From assembly GCA_051651625.1 (NCBI GenBank), contig JBOFSQ010000065.1:192415-256414 (forward strand): a stretch of DNA of 64,000 nt, given 5' to 3'. The notes beneath the pieces are model-generated. The model saw only the letters and a program-made list of their open reading frames with translations. It was not told the DNA's origin and ran no database searches. Positions 15,835-25,420 of the stretch are shown one piece after another. Made by a program: the position numbers and the translations under genes. The number at the start of each line of letters is the position of its first letter. Within the stretch, counting starts at the first letter, position 1. This DNA comes from JBOFSQ01 sp051651625 (GTDB lineage Bacteria; Planctomycetota; Planctomycetia; Pirellulales; Thermoguttaceae).

Positions 15835-17895
15835 CTACATCGTAAAGCCCTGCTGTTTCGCCCTTCTTTGCTGTGCGATATGTGGATTCGCTGCGAAAAA
15901 CTCTGCGTCGCTTGGACGGTTTGCGTCTCGTCGCAGACGGAACTTGCCGACAAGCGTCTTCAAGATTTCCGCTTCTTCTGAAAGCGTTGTCGATTGAGCC
16001 GAGGTCTCTTCTGCACTCGATGCGTTCGATTGTGTCACGCCTTCGATTTGCCTCACACCTTCCAAAACTTGCGAAACCCCCTCCGATTGTTGTTTGCTGC
16101 TAACCGCAATTTCATGCACAAGTCCCGACACCTCCCGCTGCGATGCGACGATTTTGTCGAGAACGCCTCCCGTTTTTTCCGCAAGACTCGCGCCCGACTC
16201 GATCTGCTTTGTACTCTGGTCGATCAAGTCCGCCGTTTCTTTCGCCGCTTTCGCACTCCGTGCCGCAAGATTCCTTACCTCTTCGGCGACAACAGCAAAC
16301 CCCTTTCCGTGCTGACCAGCGCGGGCTGCTTCGACCGCTGCATTCAAGGCGAGCAAGTTCGTCTGAAACGCAATGTCGTCGATCATTTTGATGACTTTTT
16401 TTACCGTCGTCGATGTCTCCGTGATTTCACGCATCGAACCGAGCAACTGCTGCATGAGCGACTGACCGTCCACCGCAATTGTGTTTGTCGTGGCGACCGC
16501 TGTTGTTGAATTCGCCGCCGTTCCTTCGTTCGCTTTTGATTGTTGTTGTAAGGTCGTCATCACCGCCGAAATTTCTTCAATACTCGCCGCCGACTCCGAT
16601 GCCCCAGACGAAAGTTGCTGCGACGCGATAGAAATCTGTCCCGCTCCACTCTCGACAATATCAACCGCCTTCAAGACAGCTTCGAGAGTCATGTTGATTG
16701 AGGCGATCATCGAAGCGAGACTTTTGTGGACCTGATCTTTCTCCCCTTTAACATCAACGTGAACTTTCCAATCCCCCGCTTCCAGTTTTGCGGCAAGCTC
16801 CGCAATGTAGCGCAATTCATCAATCATCTGCGAAAACGACTTCGCCATTTGGCCGACTTCATCTTTTCGGTTCAGATCACTCGCAGGAACCTGCAAACTG
16901 ACATCTCCCGTTTCAGCAATGTACGCCATCGCACCTTGCGCGCGACGGAGAGGATGAATGATACTTTTCAACACGATAATACAGAGTATCCCCCAAAACA
17001 AGAGAGTGCCGATTATCGCAACAACAACACTGTTCGTGATACCGCTTCGCACCAAAGCATCTCCCTCCTCTGCCGACCGCGCACAGAAAATCGCACCAAC
17101 TGTCTTACCGTCCGAACCGATTAGCGGCTGGTACGCAGCATGCATCTGGACACCAAAGACCGTGACACGGTTCATGAAGTTCTCTTGTTGATCGAATAAA
17201 TGATTCAAAACCTCTTTGCTGTCAAGTTTTGTACCGACCGCTCTTTCCCCAGTCTGCGGATCGAGCAATGTGGTGCCGACGCGGGTGTCGCCGGAAAAGA
17301 CTGTGTATTCGAGTCCGGTGTTCTTTTTCATAGCATCGACCCATTTGGTTCCGTCAAGACGAAATCCACCGGAAAGCGTTCCGATGATTTTGCCATCTCG
17401 ATTGCGAACTGGTGCGGAAGTGCGGACAGAGCAGGGATTATTCGGTGTCGATTCGAAATACGCAACGGGAGCCTTCCCATCGAGGGCATTTTTCAAACTC
17501 CCAAGAAATTCGAGAGTATCGCCGAACTTTGCTGGGTTTGCTGTTCTGAAGATAACTTTTCCATTCACATCACTGACCGTGAAAAAGTCGCTCTTGTTCG
17601 GCACATCGTATTTTTTGAAGAGTTCCTGCAAGGCGTCACGATTTTCAGTTTCGGTGTACTGAATGACCGCATCGAGCTTCGACATGCCTTCGACCTGCGC
17701 GATCAAGAGATCGTGTAGCTGGCTCATTTCGTTGGTCACACCTTGTACATAGCCATCCAGTTCGCTTTCCAAAACTTTATTGGTGATGCTACGAAATGTC
17801 ATTGCCGTGAACGTCATCGCAACGACGATCAACACGAGCGACATTCCGATGACGGGTACAAGGATTTTGGCGAGAATGCTGTGGAAGATTTTCAT
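15835..17895 (-). CDS. Methyl-accepting chemotaxis protein with Cache-type sensor
   Basis: A 686-residue transmembrane chemoreceptor. TM1 lies at about residues 8-33, then a periplasmic sensor of about 250 residues of the Cache type (FFTVSDVNGKVIFRT, VRTSAPVRNRDGKIIGTLSGGFRLDG, YQPLIGSDGKTVGAIF). TM2 is at about 288-315, followed by HAMP (PLRRAQGAMAYIAETGD) and the cytoplasmic signalling coiled coil. The conserved hairpin tip is IDDIAFQTNLLALNAAVEAA with GKGFAVVAEEVRNLA. The two VSG/VAG-like pairs and many Gln/Glu allow methylation. No che genes are in the window, so it signals to an array encoded elsewhere. A ~100 bp repeat element ends 35 bases before the start. Confidence 0.95.
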   Translation of the reverse strand: MKIFHSILAKILVPVIGMSLVLIVVAMTFTAMTFRSITNKVLESELDGYVQGVTNEMSQLHDLLIAQVEGMSKLDAVIQYTETENRDALQELFKKYDVPNKSDFFTVSDVNGKVIFRTANPAKFGDTLEFLGSLKNALDGKAPVAYFESTPNNPCSVRTSAPVRNRDGKIIGTLSGGFRLDGTKWVDAMKKNTGLEYTVFSGDTRVGTTLLDPQTGERAVGTKLDSKEVLNHLFDQQENFMNRVTVFGVQMHAAYQPLIGSDGKTVGAIFCARSAEEGDALVRSGITNSVVVAIIGTLLFWGILCIIVLKSIIHPLRRAQGAMAYIAETGDVSLQVPASDLNRKDEVGQMAKSFSQMIDELRYIAELAAKLEAGDWKVHVDVKGEKDQVHKSLASMIASINMTLEAVLKAVDIVESGAGQISIASQQLSSGASESAASIEEISAVMTTLQQQSKANEGTAANSTTAVATTNTIAVDGQSLMQQLLGSMREITETSTTVKKVIKMIDDIAFQTNLLALNAAVEAARAGQHGKGFAVVAEEVRNLAARSAKAAKETADLIDQSTKQIESGASLAEKTGGVLDKIVASQREVSGLVHEIAVSSKQQSEGVSQVLEGVRQIEGVTQSNASSAEETSAQSTTLSEEAEILKTLVGKFRLRRDANRPSDAEFFAANPHIAQQRRAKQQGFTM

Positions 17896-17930
17896 TGGTT
17901 AGTTCAGTGGTGAAATGTGGTGAAGGTGAT

Positions 17931-18031
17931 ATACTCAAGACGGTTTGAATTTCCCGTACCAAAACGGTAGCGGCCCATCGAGGCCGCGGCGCGACGGAGG
18001 GCGAAGCCAACAAATTGACCCGTAACGGGTC
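17931..18031 (-). repeat. ~100 bp element with GACCCGTNACGGGTC palindrome, copy 1
   Basis: Read on the minus strand it runs from GACCCGTTACGGGTC through GGCTTCGCC and GGGCCGCTACCGTTTTGGTAC to TCAAACCGTCTTGAGTAT, ending 35 bases before the chemoreceptor start. The copy at 50990 has the same orientation and spacing relative to its gene. Confidence 0.85.
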
Positions 18032-18045
18032 CTTGTTTGATGCGG

Positions 18046-18753
18046 CTACTTGGTGATAGGCTTTGTACGCGCCAAATGCTCTAAATGTGGTTCGAGCATG
18101 TTGTGCATGTGCTGTTCGAGTGTGACCAATCCCCTAGCATAAATCTGGGTCATTGTCGCACTATGAATGGTTTCACATATTGTGAACGCACCAATCCTGA
18201 TGTCATCAACGAATATCTCCCTACGTTCGACTCCGGCCTGAACGATATTGTAGAATGGTAGGAAGAACTGTTTTTTCGTGTATTCAAAAAAATCGTCTGG
18301 CACTGTTCCGGCAATCATAGTGCGTTGTCTGATAGCCACGTCAACAAAATCAGGACGTTCACTGTAAAATTCACACCATGTTGCCGCCATCTGACGTAGC
18401 TTCGTAATGCAATCTGCATTGGAGTCAACTATGGGTTGAGTACGCTTTTCCAGCATCTCACCGATCCATATAGAGAGTGCCCAAAAGAGGTATTCCTTAC
18501 TAACAAAATACCTAAACACAGTACCGTTACTAACTCCGGCGAGGTCGGCGATTTTTTGTGTCTCCGCTTTGTGAAAACCGTTTTGAGCGAAGATTTTAGC
18601 TGCCGCATCAAAAATAGCGTCACGTTTGTCACGACTAAAGGAGGACGATACTTCTTCGCCAAATTGTGTATCAATAACGGTTTGGAATGACACAATAGGG
18701 GCTTGAAACGGCATTGGACAACTCACAATCAGGAAATGTTCGGCAAGGAACAA
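18046..18753 (-). CDS. TetR-family transcriptional regulator
   Basis: A 235-residue TetR-type repressor. The helix-turn-helix lies at about residues 44-90: RDAIFDAAAKIFAQNGFHKAETQKIADLAGVSNGTVFRYFVSKEYLF, which fits the TetR N-terminal signature well. The rest is a variable ligand-binding helical domain. The start is uncertain: ATG at 18753 or at 18714 (MPFQAPIV), both ahead of the DNA-binding domain. Neither neighbour is an obvious target; the nearest divergent gene is the carboxynorspermidine dehydrogenase more than 570 bases away. It could regulate itself. Slightly lower GC than its neighbours by eye. Confidence 0.9.
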   Translation of the reverse strand: MFLAEHFLIVSCPMPFQAPIVSFQTVIDTQFGEEVSSSFSRDKRDAIFDAAAKIFAQNGFHKAETQKIADLAGVSNGTVFRYFVSKEYLFWALSIWIGEMLEKRTQPIVDSNADCITKLRQMAATWCEFYSERPDFVDVAIRQRTMIAGTVPDDFFEYTKKQFFLPFYNIVQAGVERREIFVDDIRIGAFTICETIHSATMTQIYARGLVTLEQHMHNMLEPHLEHLARTKPITK

Positions 18754-19330
18754 CAGTGGTGACTGACTTGCCAGTCATTGAGAAAGGGGAGTTTAATCTC
18801 TTTTGGCGAAATGTCAAGAAGATTTTTTCTGGGTGGCTTTGTTCTATAGACCTGTTCGGAAACTTGCACCCGCACATCGGTTCGGCATAGCCGAACCCTC
18901 CAAACGCCTACGGCGTTGATAACTGGAGGGTTCGGCTATGCCGAACCAGAACTACCCAATCGCCCCAAATTGACGTTTTTGAACAAGTCTTGTGTGATAT
19001 TGTTGCCCTATGGTCAAAGGAAAAAAACTTGACAGACTATTCGTGTCCTTTGTGCACAATGTATGCTGTCCTGGAAATCGTGAACCGTTACCCGGTAACG
19101 CAATCCTCAAAAATGCAAATTTCAAGTCACTAGACTGGGATAGAACGGGCTTTTGGCCATGTGGATTCGACGTGGCGAGTGCAGCCAAAATTTTGCTACA
19201 CCGGTTTACCTGATCCGATTCCGGTCTGCTCTATGATTTTTGCGGCGATAGGGTATACTCTTGCGTGTTGGTATTCGGGCAAGTTCGTCCGCTTCAACTT
19301 TCACCACGTTTTCCCAGTTGCATACACACC
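18754..19330. other. 577-base intergenic region, one MITE-like copy, no gene seen
   Basis: Between the TetR gene and the carboxynorspermidine dehydrogenase-like gene. Besides the MITE-like copy at 18847-18991 it holds GTGAACCGTTACCCGGTAACG near 19080 (a small palindrome related to the composite-repeat end). I see no convincing gene. It should hold the promoters of both divergent genes. Confidence 0.5.
18847..18991. repeat. MITE-like palindromic element, copy 4 (complete)
   Basis: Complete 145 bp copy: left end TAGACCTGTTCGGAAAC, right end GTTTTTGAACAAGTCT, inner arms identical to the other copies. It lies between divergent genes, so this copy cannot be a transcription terminator for a neighbouring gene. 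Confidence 0.9.
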
Positions 19331-20545
19331 ATGTTTCCGATTCTCATCATTGGCGCGGGCGGCGTTGGCCGCGTTGTGGCGCACAAGTGTGCGCAGCATT
19401 CCGAGGTTTTTGGCAATATCACGCTGGCCAGTCGCACGCAGAGTAAGTGCGACGAAATCGCGTCCGACATCAAGAAGCGTTACAATCGCAACGTCGCAAC
19501 GGCGAAGGTCGATGCCGACAGCGTCCCCGAACTCGTCGCGCTCTTGAAAGACGTGAAGCCGAAGTTGGTGATTCACGTCGCGCTGCCGTACCAAGACCTC
19601 ACGATTATGGAGGCGTGTTTGCAGTGCGGCGTCGATTACCTCGATACCGCAAATTACGAACACCCCGACGAGGCGAAGTTCTGTTACGCCCCGCAGTGGG
19701 CACTCCACAAAAAGTTCGCTGATGCTGGAATTATGGCACTTCTCGGAGGTGGATTCGATCCCGGGCAGACAAACGTCTACACCGCCTACGCACGCAAAAA
19801 ACATTTCAAACGAATGCAGTTCGTCGATATTCTCGATTGCAACGCGGGCGACCACGGTTATCCGTTCGCCACGAACTTCAATCCCGAAATCAACATCCGC
19901 GAAGTATCAGCGAAGGGACGATTCTTTGAAAACGGCAAGTGGGTCGAGACGCCACCGCTCTCGGTCAAACGTGTTTTTGATTTTCCGCAAGTCGGGAATC
20001 GTGACATGTATTTGCTGTATCACGAAGAGATGGAATCGCTCACGAAACATTTCCCCGAAGTCGAGCGGATGCGATTTTGGATGACGTTCGGCGAATCGTA
20101 CCTGACGCATCTTCGCGTTTTGGAAAACGTCGGCATGACGCGGATTGATCCTGTGATGTTCAAGGGACGCGAGATTGTACCGCTCCAGTTTTTGAAAGCG
20201 TTACTTCCTGATCCGGCGTCGCTCGGCGCGAGAACAAAAGGGAAAACGTGCATCGGCGTTTTCGTAAGTGGAGAGTCGCAGAGTGGTTCGCAGCAGAACT
20301 ACTTCGTCTACAATGTCTGCGACCACGAAGAGTGTTTCGCCGAAACCGGCGCGCAGGGCGTGAGTTACACGACGGGCGTACCGTGCGCACTGGCAGCGAA
20401 GTTGATGCTAACGAACGAATGGCGCGGCAGCGGCGTCTTCAACATGGAACAGTTCGACCCAGAAATCTTCATGTCCCAAATCGGTGACTGGGGACTGCCG
20501 TGGAAGGAAACTTTTCCGACTGACCGCGCTGCGATTGATGCGTAG
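19331..20545 (+). CDS. Carboxynorspermidine dehydrogenase-like (saccharopine dehydrogenase family)
   Basis: A 404-residue NADPH-dependent enzyme starting at MFPILIIGAGGVGRVV (Rossmann GxGxxG at residues 7-12); a longer reading from 19265 is not supported. The sequence closely follows the carboxynorspermidine dehydrogenase group: GGGFDPGQTNVYTAYA, ILDCNAGDHGYPFATNFNPEINIREV, VGNRDMYLLYHEEMESL, MRFWMTFGESYLTHL, LENVGMTRIDPV, YNVCDHEECF and SYTTGVPCALAAKLM. This enzyme joins aspartate semialdehyde with a diamine in the alternative spermidine/norspermidine pathway. The usual partner, carboxynorspermidine decarboxylase (NspC), is not in the window. Saccharopine dehydrogenase is the less likely alternative. 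Confidence 0.85.
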   Translation: MFPILIIGAGGVGRVVAHKCAQHSEVFGNITLASRTQSKCDEIASDIKKRYNRNVATAKVDADSVPELVALLKDVKPKLVIHVALPYQDLTIMEACLQCGVDYLDTANYEHPDEAKFCYAPQWALHKKFADAGIMALLGGGFDPGQTNVYTAYARKKHFKRMQFVDILDCNAGDHGYPFATNFNPEINIREVSAKGRFFENGKWVETPPLSVKRVFDFPQVGNRDMYLLYHEEMESLTKHFPEVERMRFWMTFGESYLTHLRVLENVGMTRIDPVMFKGREIVPLQFLKALLPDPASLGARTKGKTCIGVFVSGESQSGSQQNYFVYNVCDHEECFAETGAQGVSYTTGVPCALAAKLMLTNEWRGSGVFNMEQFDPEIFMSQIGDWGLPWKETFPTDRAAIDA

Positions 20546-20582
20546 TGTGGCAATGCTGTGTTCTACGCCGAATGACACTTCT

Positions 20583-20610
20583 CACTCGCTTACGCTTCCC
20601 GCTCTGATTT
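20583..20610. repeat. Single GAAGCGTAAGCGAGTG-type unit (inverted)
   Basis: One unit in reverse orientation (ACTCGCTTACGCTTCCCGC) in the short space between the convergent dehydrogenase and histidine kinase genes. Confidence 0.85.
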
Positions 20611-20630
20611 TGTGAACGGATTCCAGTCTC

Positions 20631-22160
20631 TCACTTCACCGGCAGTTTTACGGTGAATGTTGCGCCGTCGCCTTCGCCGGTACTCATTGCGGTTAGGGAA
20701 CCGCCGTGGTCGGCGACGATCCGGTGCGAAATCGAAAGGCCCAAACCGGTCCCCGGTTTTCCGCCGCGACGCTGCGTGAAGAACGGTTCAAAAACGTTCT
20801 TGAGTACGTCAACGTTCATGCCGCAACCGTTGTCGGTCACAGTCAAAATTGCGTTATCAACTTCGTTTGCCAGCGCGACGACAATTCGTCCGCCGTCGCC
20901 GGTCGCTTCGCATGCGTTCGTCAGCAGATTGAGAATCACCTGCTTGATCTCTTGCGGCGAGACCGATGCTGAAACATTGCTGTCGAGATCGAGAACAATT
21001 TCTTTGTTGCGGTACTGTCCTTGCGTTGTGATGATCGTAATCATGTCTTCGACGAGCGGCGCAAGCGCGACAGTTTCACACCGCCCCGACGGTGCCCGCG
21101 CGAGTCCCAAGAGACGCTCCGTAATCCCCTGACAACGAAACGCCTCGTCTTGGATGACGCGAAGGTATTGCGTGGCCTTGGATGATTTGATGTCGATCTG
21201 TTTTTGTAGCGACTCGGCACACATCGCTATCGCAGCAAGCGGATTGTTGATCTCGTGCGCGACTCCGGCGGCGAGGAAACCGACACTCGCAAGCCGCTCG
21301 TTTTGCAACGCCTCGGCGGTTCGTTCGCGGACTTGTCGGTTGAGGTCATCGCTGATTGCTTGGAAGCGGCGCGTCATTTCGTTCATCGCTTCGGCGAGTT
21401 CGGCCATCTCGTCGTGCGACGTGAGCACGATGCGGTGTGCGAGATTTCCCGCCGCCACCAGCCGCGAACCTTCAACGATGCGGTGAAGCGGTTGTGTCAT
21501 CCAGCGTGAAAAAAGATAGAACGTCAAAAACATCGCGCCGCCTGCGAGACCGAGAAGAACAACCGTCCACCAAAGAAGTCGCGTGCTGCCGCGGCGTGTT
21601 GCGTCGGCGCGTTCTTTGAGTTGGTCGAAAAGTAAGTTCGTAAGTTTTTCGGTTTCGCTCCGAAGTGTGTCGAGGGCACGGCTCATCGTTTCGAGCGATT
21701 CGAGATCGTTGTACCAAACGTCTTTGCTTGTTGTGGTTTTGATTGTGTCGAGAGGTTCGCGCATTGCGCGAAAAGTTTCCCAAAACGGTGCGTCGCGTTT
21801 TGCGTGTTCTTCCGGCGAACCGAACGACTTTGAATAGTTGACGCACTCCTTTTGAAACGCGACCAGTTCTTTCTCAAATGCGTTTGCCTTTTGGCTCCGT
21901 TCGGTGGCGAAGAGCGTCGCAACTCTGCTGAACGTGAGTGTGAACCGAACTTCGAGGAGCGATTCGCGGAGTTTGTCAACGCCGCGAACGAGCTGCGTCT
22001 GCTGCGGCGCGGCACTCGCGCTCTCTTCGGTACTCTGTACCAAGTCGCGGTAGTCGAATATCAGCCGCACCGTCGCCACGCCAAGACAGAGCACCACAAA
22101 CAGCGGCAACATTTGCAGCAACAAAATGCGAGCACGAATTGTTCGCGGAAAGAGTGACAT
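20631..22160 (-). CDS. Membrane sensor histidine kinase
   Basis: A 509-residue kinase. From the ATG at 22160 the N-terminus has TM1 (about 10-34), a periplasmic coiled-coil region of about 150 residues, TM2 (about 195-216) and a HAMP linker (PLHRIVEGSRLVAAGNLAHRI). The phosphoacceptor His is near 302 in GVAHEINNPLAAIAM. The ATPase part has the N box (LNLLTNACEATGDGG), G1 (TDNGCGMN), F box (FEPFFTQRRGG) and G2 (GTGLGLSI). An ATG at 22184 lies in a repeat remnant (GTGAATGGTTAC) and is less likely. No response regulator is adjacent; the efflux genes nearby are candidate targets but that is inference. Confidence 0.93.
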   Translation of the reverse strand: MSLFPRTIRARILLLQMLPLFVVLCLGVATVRLIFDYRDLVQSTEESASAAPQQTQLVRGVDKLRESLLEVRFTLTFSRVATLFATERSQKANAFEKELVAFQKECVNYSKSFGSPEEHAKRDAPFWETFRAMREPLDTIKTTTSKDVWYNDLESLETMSRALDTLRSETEKLTNLLFDQLKERADATRRGSTRLLWWTVVLLGLAGGAMFLTFYLFSRWMTQPLHRIVEGSRLVAAGNLAHRIVLTSHDEMAELAEAMNEMTRRFQAISDDLNRQVRERTAEALQNERLASVGFLAAGVAHEINNPLAAIAMCAESLQKQIDIKSSKATQYLRVIQDEAFRCQGITERLLGLARAPSGRCETVALAPLVEDMITIITTQGQYRNKEIVLDLDSNVSASVSPQEIKQVILNLLTNACEATGDGGRIVVALANEVDNAILTVTDNGCGMNVDVLKNVFEPFFTQRRGGKPGTGLGLSISHRIVADHGGSLTAMSTGEGDGATFTVKLPVK

Positions 22161-22175
22161 TGTGGTTTGATTCCG

Positions 22176-22500
22176 TGTAACCATTCACAGACTGTTTCGT
22201 CATTCCTGCGTAGGCAGGAATCCAAATCACACGCTTCAAACAGACGCGATAGCGTTGCCCCAATGGGGCAGCAAGAACTTAGCCGTGGGTGAGCGGAGCG
22301 AACCCACGGTACGGAACCACAACGATACTGATAGCCCCAACGGGGCGAAATAATTCAGAAGGCCTGTTCTTACGCCCCGTTGGGGCTACGGATTGTGTTG
22401 GTCGCGTACCGTGGGTTCGCGGAATACCGCTCACCCACGGCTAAGTTCTTATCGCCCCGTTGGGGCGTGGGATTCTCGATGCAATGGAATGCAATCGTGT
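22176..22500. repeat. Composite repeat element with nested palindromes, copy 1
   Basis: Begins with GTAACCATTCACAGACTGTTT and the GTCATTCCTGC / GCAGGAATCC hairpin, then AAATCACACGC, then nested units GCCCCAATGGGGC, TTAGCCGTGGGTGAGCGG / CCGCTCACCCACGGCTAA and GCCCCGTTGGGGC. It fills nearly all of the 390-base gap between the histidine kinase start and the TolC-like gene, where I see no gene. A related and longer copy is at 36553-37037. Confidence 0.85.
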
Positions 22501-22550
22501 CAGTTTACGTTTGCTCTGCGGAACGGATAAATCCGTTCCCTACTCACCAC

Positions 22551-23789
22551 TCACTCCGCGTTCAGCGCACCGGAGAGCAGTTCATATTCCAACTCGGTTC
22601 GCACGGTGGCGAGGCGTTCAAAGGCGTCGAGATATTCTAGTTCGACTTGTGCGAGTGTTCGCTGCGCGATCAAAACGTCGAGCGACGAGCACTCGCCGTG
22701 CGTGTAACTGATCGACATCAGTTTGAGCATCTCGCGGGCGTCGGCAAGTAGCGACGTGGTGTAAAATTGCCAAGTGCTGTACGCGGCCTCGTACTCGGCG
22801 AGTCTTTCGGCGAGACGCGATTGGAGCGAGAGTCGTGCGCGGTCGGCGTTGTGTTGTGCAGAGGCGACACGGTGCTGCGACGCGAGAATCGCCCCTTGAT
22901 TACGGTTCGCCGTTCGCAGCGGAATCATCACGCCGAGTGAGACGATTCCTTCGCGCGTTTCGGTGTCGTAGAGCATCGCCGCCGAAGTTGTGACGTTGCG
23001 ACAGTTCTCAGCGCGGGCCTTCGCAAGCTCGGCTTGCGCGGCGGCGATCTCGGCGTAACGCTGCTGCATTTCAGGACTCGTCGCCAGCATCGCAGCCTCG
23101 TTTATGCCAAGGTCGTGCATGATTCGTCCCGTCGAAACGTCGGACGGTGGAACGATCACAACGCCCCGCATCTCGCGTCCGATGAGGAGACCGAGTTGCT
23201 GCTGAAGTCCTTCGAGTCGCCGCGTCTCTTCGCGTTCGGCGGTGACGCGACGATTGAGTTCGATCTTTTCTTGTAGCAGTTCGGCGCGAGAAATTTCGAG
23301 AGCCGCAAGACGTTTTTCGTTGGCCGCGAGCGACTGCGCAATCGTCTCAATGAGACGAAGATGACAAGTCAAACGCTGCTGCGAAAAGTAGATGCGATAA
23401 CCGAGCAACGTCACATCGGCAGCGGCGCGACGCCGTGCGGTGTCGCATGCCGCGCGGGCTGCATTCGACTGCTCTACGACAACTTTCTGTCGCGCCGATA
23501 ACGTCGCCGATGGCGTGAACGTCTTCTCAATGGCGACGCCTTGCTGTCCCGCCGAATTGCCAGCACCAATAGTGTCGGCGACCCAGCCGACGTTCGGATT
23601 TTCGCCAAGCCCCGCCTGAATCCAATCGCCGCGCACCGCACGCCACTCGGAAAGTGCCTTCCGTACCGCCGGATGCTGGTCACTCCCCCACGCGCGAAGC
23701 TCGTCAATCGTCATCGAATCGCCACGCGCAAACGATTGCGACACAACAACCACAACTATCAACAAACTCATGAATCGAACTGTCATCAC
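22551..23789 (-). CDS. TolC-like outer membrane efflux protein
   Basis: A 412-residue exported protein of the outer-membrane efflux (OEP) family. A signal peptide (MMTVRFMSLLIVVVVVSQSFA) precedes two long alpha-helical halves with the typical heptad Ala/Leu/Glu/Arg pattern: ALSEWRAVRGDWIQAG..., VVEQSNAARAACDTARRRAA, then EIAAAQAELAKARAEN and VASAQHNADRARLSLQSRLAERLAEYEAAY. The GVMIPL segment before the second half is a family landmark. It forms the outer-membrane channel of a tripartite pump. The adaptor and pump genes lie immediately upstream on the opposite strand, so the three components are divergently arranged. Length is normal for CusC-type proteins. Confidence 0.88.
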   Translation of the reverse strand: MMTVRFMSLLIVVVVVSQSFARGDSMTIDELRAWGSDQHPAVRKALSEWRAVRGDWIQAGLGENPNVGWVADTIGAGNSAGQQGVAIEKTFTPSATLSARQKVVVEQSNAARAACDTARRRAAADVTLLGYRIYFSQQRLTCHLRLIETIAQSLAANEKRLAALEISRAELLQEKIELNRRVTAEREETRRLEGLQQQLGLLIGREMRGVVIVPPSDVSTGRIMHDLGINEAAMLATSPEMQQRYAEIAAAQAELAKARAENCRNVTTSAAMLYDTETREGIVSLGVMIPLRTANRNQGAILASQHRVASAQHNADRARLSLQSRLAERLAEYEAAYSTWQFYTTSLLADAREMLKLMSISYTHGECSSLDVLIAQRTLAQVELEYLDAFERLATVRTELEYELLSGALNAE

Positions 23790-23919
23790 ATTTTCTCCTA
23801 GGGCACCGCTTCTATTATCGGGCGTTACAGCTAGAATAATGATGCCGTTCGATTCCGCTGGCAGAATGCGAAAACTCTTGTCAGCGTCGCTGGTTTGCCT
23901 ACACTTCCCATATATTCAC

Positions 23920-25362
23920 ATGAAACGTCGTCTCTATAAAATCGCTCGCGCCGTTGTGGCTGCGGGTTTTGTGATTGTGCTATCGCTGGTAGCGTTTTAC
24001 TTCGTCGCCGCAAACGTACCGGCTGTTCGCACCGGCGTCGGCGAGTTCGTTCACGGTACGTCGCTCGAACCGCTTGTCGCGCGGATTTGGCCGATGCACG
24101 AAGACGCAGAACCAGTCGCCGAAAAGAGTGCGCCGCAGGCGATTGTCGAGGTCGCCATTTCGCCGACAGCGGCCAAAAATATCGGCCTCTACGGCGACGC
24201 AATCATCACGCTGCAACCCGCCGACTTCCCAAAGACGATAACGTTTCCCGCTGTCGTCGCCGAACACGTCGGGCGAACAACAATCGCCGTCGCATCGCCA
24301 GTGGCGGGAATCGTTGAAAAAATCTATCACGAAGCAGGCGTCGCCGTAACGCCGGGTGAGCCACTCTTCGACATCGCACTCAACCAGCAAACGATGATCG
24401 AAGAACAAAACGCATACCTCGCACTCCTTCAAAAACGCAAGGTCAATCAAACAGAGCTAGAGCGAATCGCCCAGCTCGATGCCGACATCGTACCACGTCA
24501 GCGGCGCGAACTTCTCTACGCGCAGGAGCAGATCGAACTCGACATCGCGCTACAGCGCAACATCCTCATCTCGCACGGATTGAGTCTACCGATGATAACC
24601 GAGTCGCTCGACGGTGAAGGGCAGATCGTTCGCACAATAACAATCACCGCCCCCGCCGGCCACAAGACAGAAACCGACGAAGGCGACCCGCTCACACTCG
24701 ATTCGCTCGCGGTGACGGCGGGCCAAAAAGTCGATGTCGGCGAGACGCTCTGCAACGTCTCCGACCTGTGCGAACTAGTAATTCGCGGCAGGGCGTTCGC
24801 AAACAGAGAAACCGACCTCAACAAAGCACTCGCGTCGCAGAGCCACGTTTCGGCGGTGTTTGAAGGCGACCAAGGGAAACGCGAAACCGTAAACAACTTG
24901 CGACTTCAATCTATCGCCAATCGAATCGACACCGCCAGCGGGACGCTGCAATGTTACGTCGATCTCACAAACGAACACCAAATCCACGAACTCGCTGGGA
25001 ATCCGCCACGCAGATACGCACAGTGGCGTTTCAAACCCGGCCAAAGGTGCGAACTTCACGTTGAATACGAAACGCTCCCACAAGTCTTCGTCGTCCCCGC
25101 AGACGCCATCGCGCACGACATCGTTGAGACAAGCGTCTTCGCGTGGGTCGGCATGGAAGGCGACGACGCCGTTTGGCGAAAAACGCCCGTTCACATCATC
25201 CACAAAACCAAAGATGTAGCGGTCATCGCAAACGACGGCGCAATCTTTCCGGGTACGAAAATCGCCGCAAAAGGAGCAAGCCTACTCCTCGCCGCACTCA
25301 CCGCCGCCAACCAAAAAGGGAGCGGCGGCGGAGGCGTGCAACACGGCGATCATGTTCATTGA
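23920..25362 (+). CDS. RND efflux periplasmic adaptor (HlyD/CusB type)
   Basis: A 480-residue membrane-fusion protein. The ATG at 23920 gives MKRRLYKIARAVVAAGFVIVLSLVAFYF, a single N-terminal membrane anchor; longer readings from 23770 overlap the divergent TolC-like gene and are not supported. The lipoyl-like half motif is ASPVAGIVEKIYHEAGVAVTPGEPLFDI, followed by a helical hairpin (NAYLALLQKRKVNQTELERIAQL) and a beta-barrel domain (LDSLAVTAGQKVDVGETLCNVSDL, FKPGQRCELHVEYETLP). It bridges the inner-membrane pump at 25450 to the outer-membrane channel at 22551. The final residues are His/Gly-rich (GGGGVQHGDHVH), a possible metal-binding tail. Confidence 0.85.
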   Translation: MKRRLYKIARAVVAAGFVIVLSLVAFYFVAANVPAVRTGVGEFVHGTSLEPLVARIWPMHEDAEPVAEKSAPQAIVEVAISPTAAKNIGLYGDAIITLQPADFPKTITFPAVVAEHVGRTTIAVASPVAGIVEKIYHEAGVAVTPGEPLFDIALNQQTMIEEQNAYLALLQKRKVNQTELERIAQLDADIVPRQRRELLYAQEQIELDIALQRNILISHGLSLPMITESLDGEGQIVRTITITAPAGHKTETDEGDPLTLDSLAVTAGQKVDVGETLCNVSDLCELVIRGRAFANRETDLNKALASQSHVSAVFEGDQGKRETVNNLRLQSIANRIDTASGTLQCYVDLTNEHQIHELAGNPPRRYAQWRFKPGQRCELHVEYETLPQVFVVPADAIAHDIVETSVFAWVGMEGDDAVWRKTPVHIIHKTKDVAVIANDGAIFPGTKIAAKGASLLLAALTAANQKGSGGGGVQHGDHVH

Positions 25363-25370
25363 TCGTTAGC

Positions 25371-25411
25371 TATAGGCCCTATAGGCCCTATAAGTCCTAT
25401 AGGGCCTATTG
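25371..25411. repeat. TATAGGCCCTATAGGCCC inverted repeat
   Basis: TATAGGCCCTATAGGCCC faces CCTATAGGGCCTATTG across a few bases, a strong hairpin directly after the adaptor stop codon and before the RND pump gene. It could slow or partly end transcription between the two genes. Confidence 0.7.
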
Positions 25412-25420
25412 ATCTTCTGC

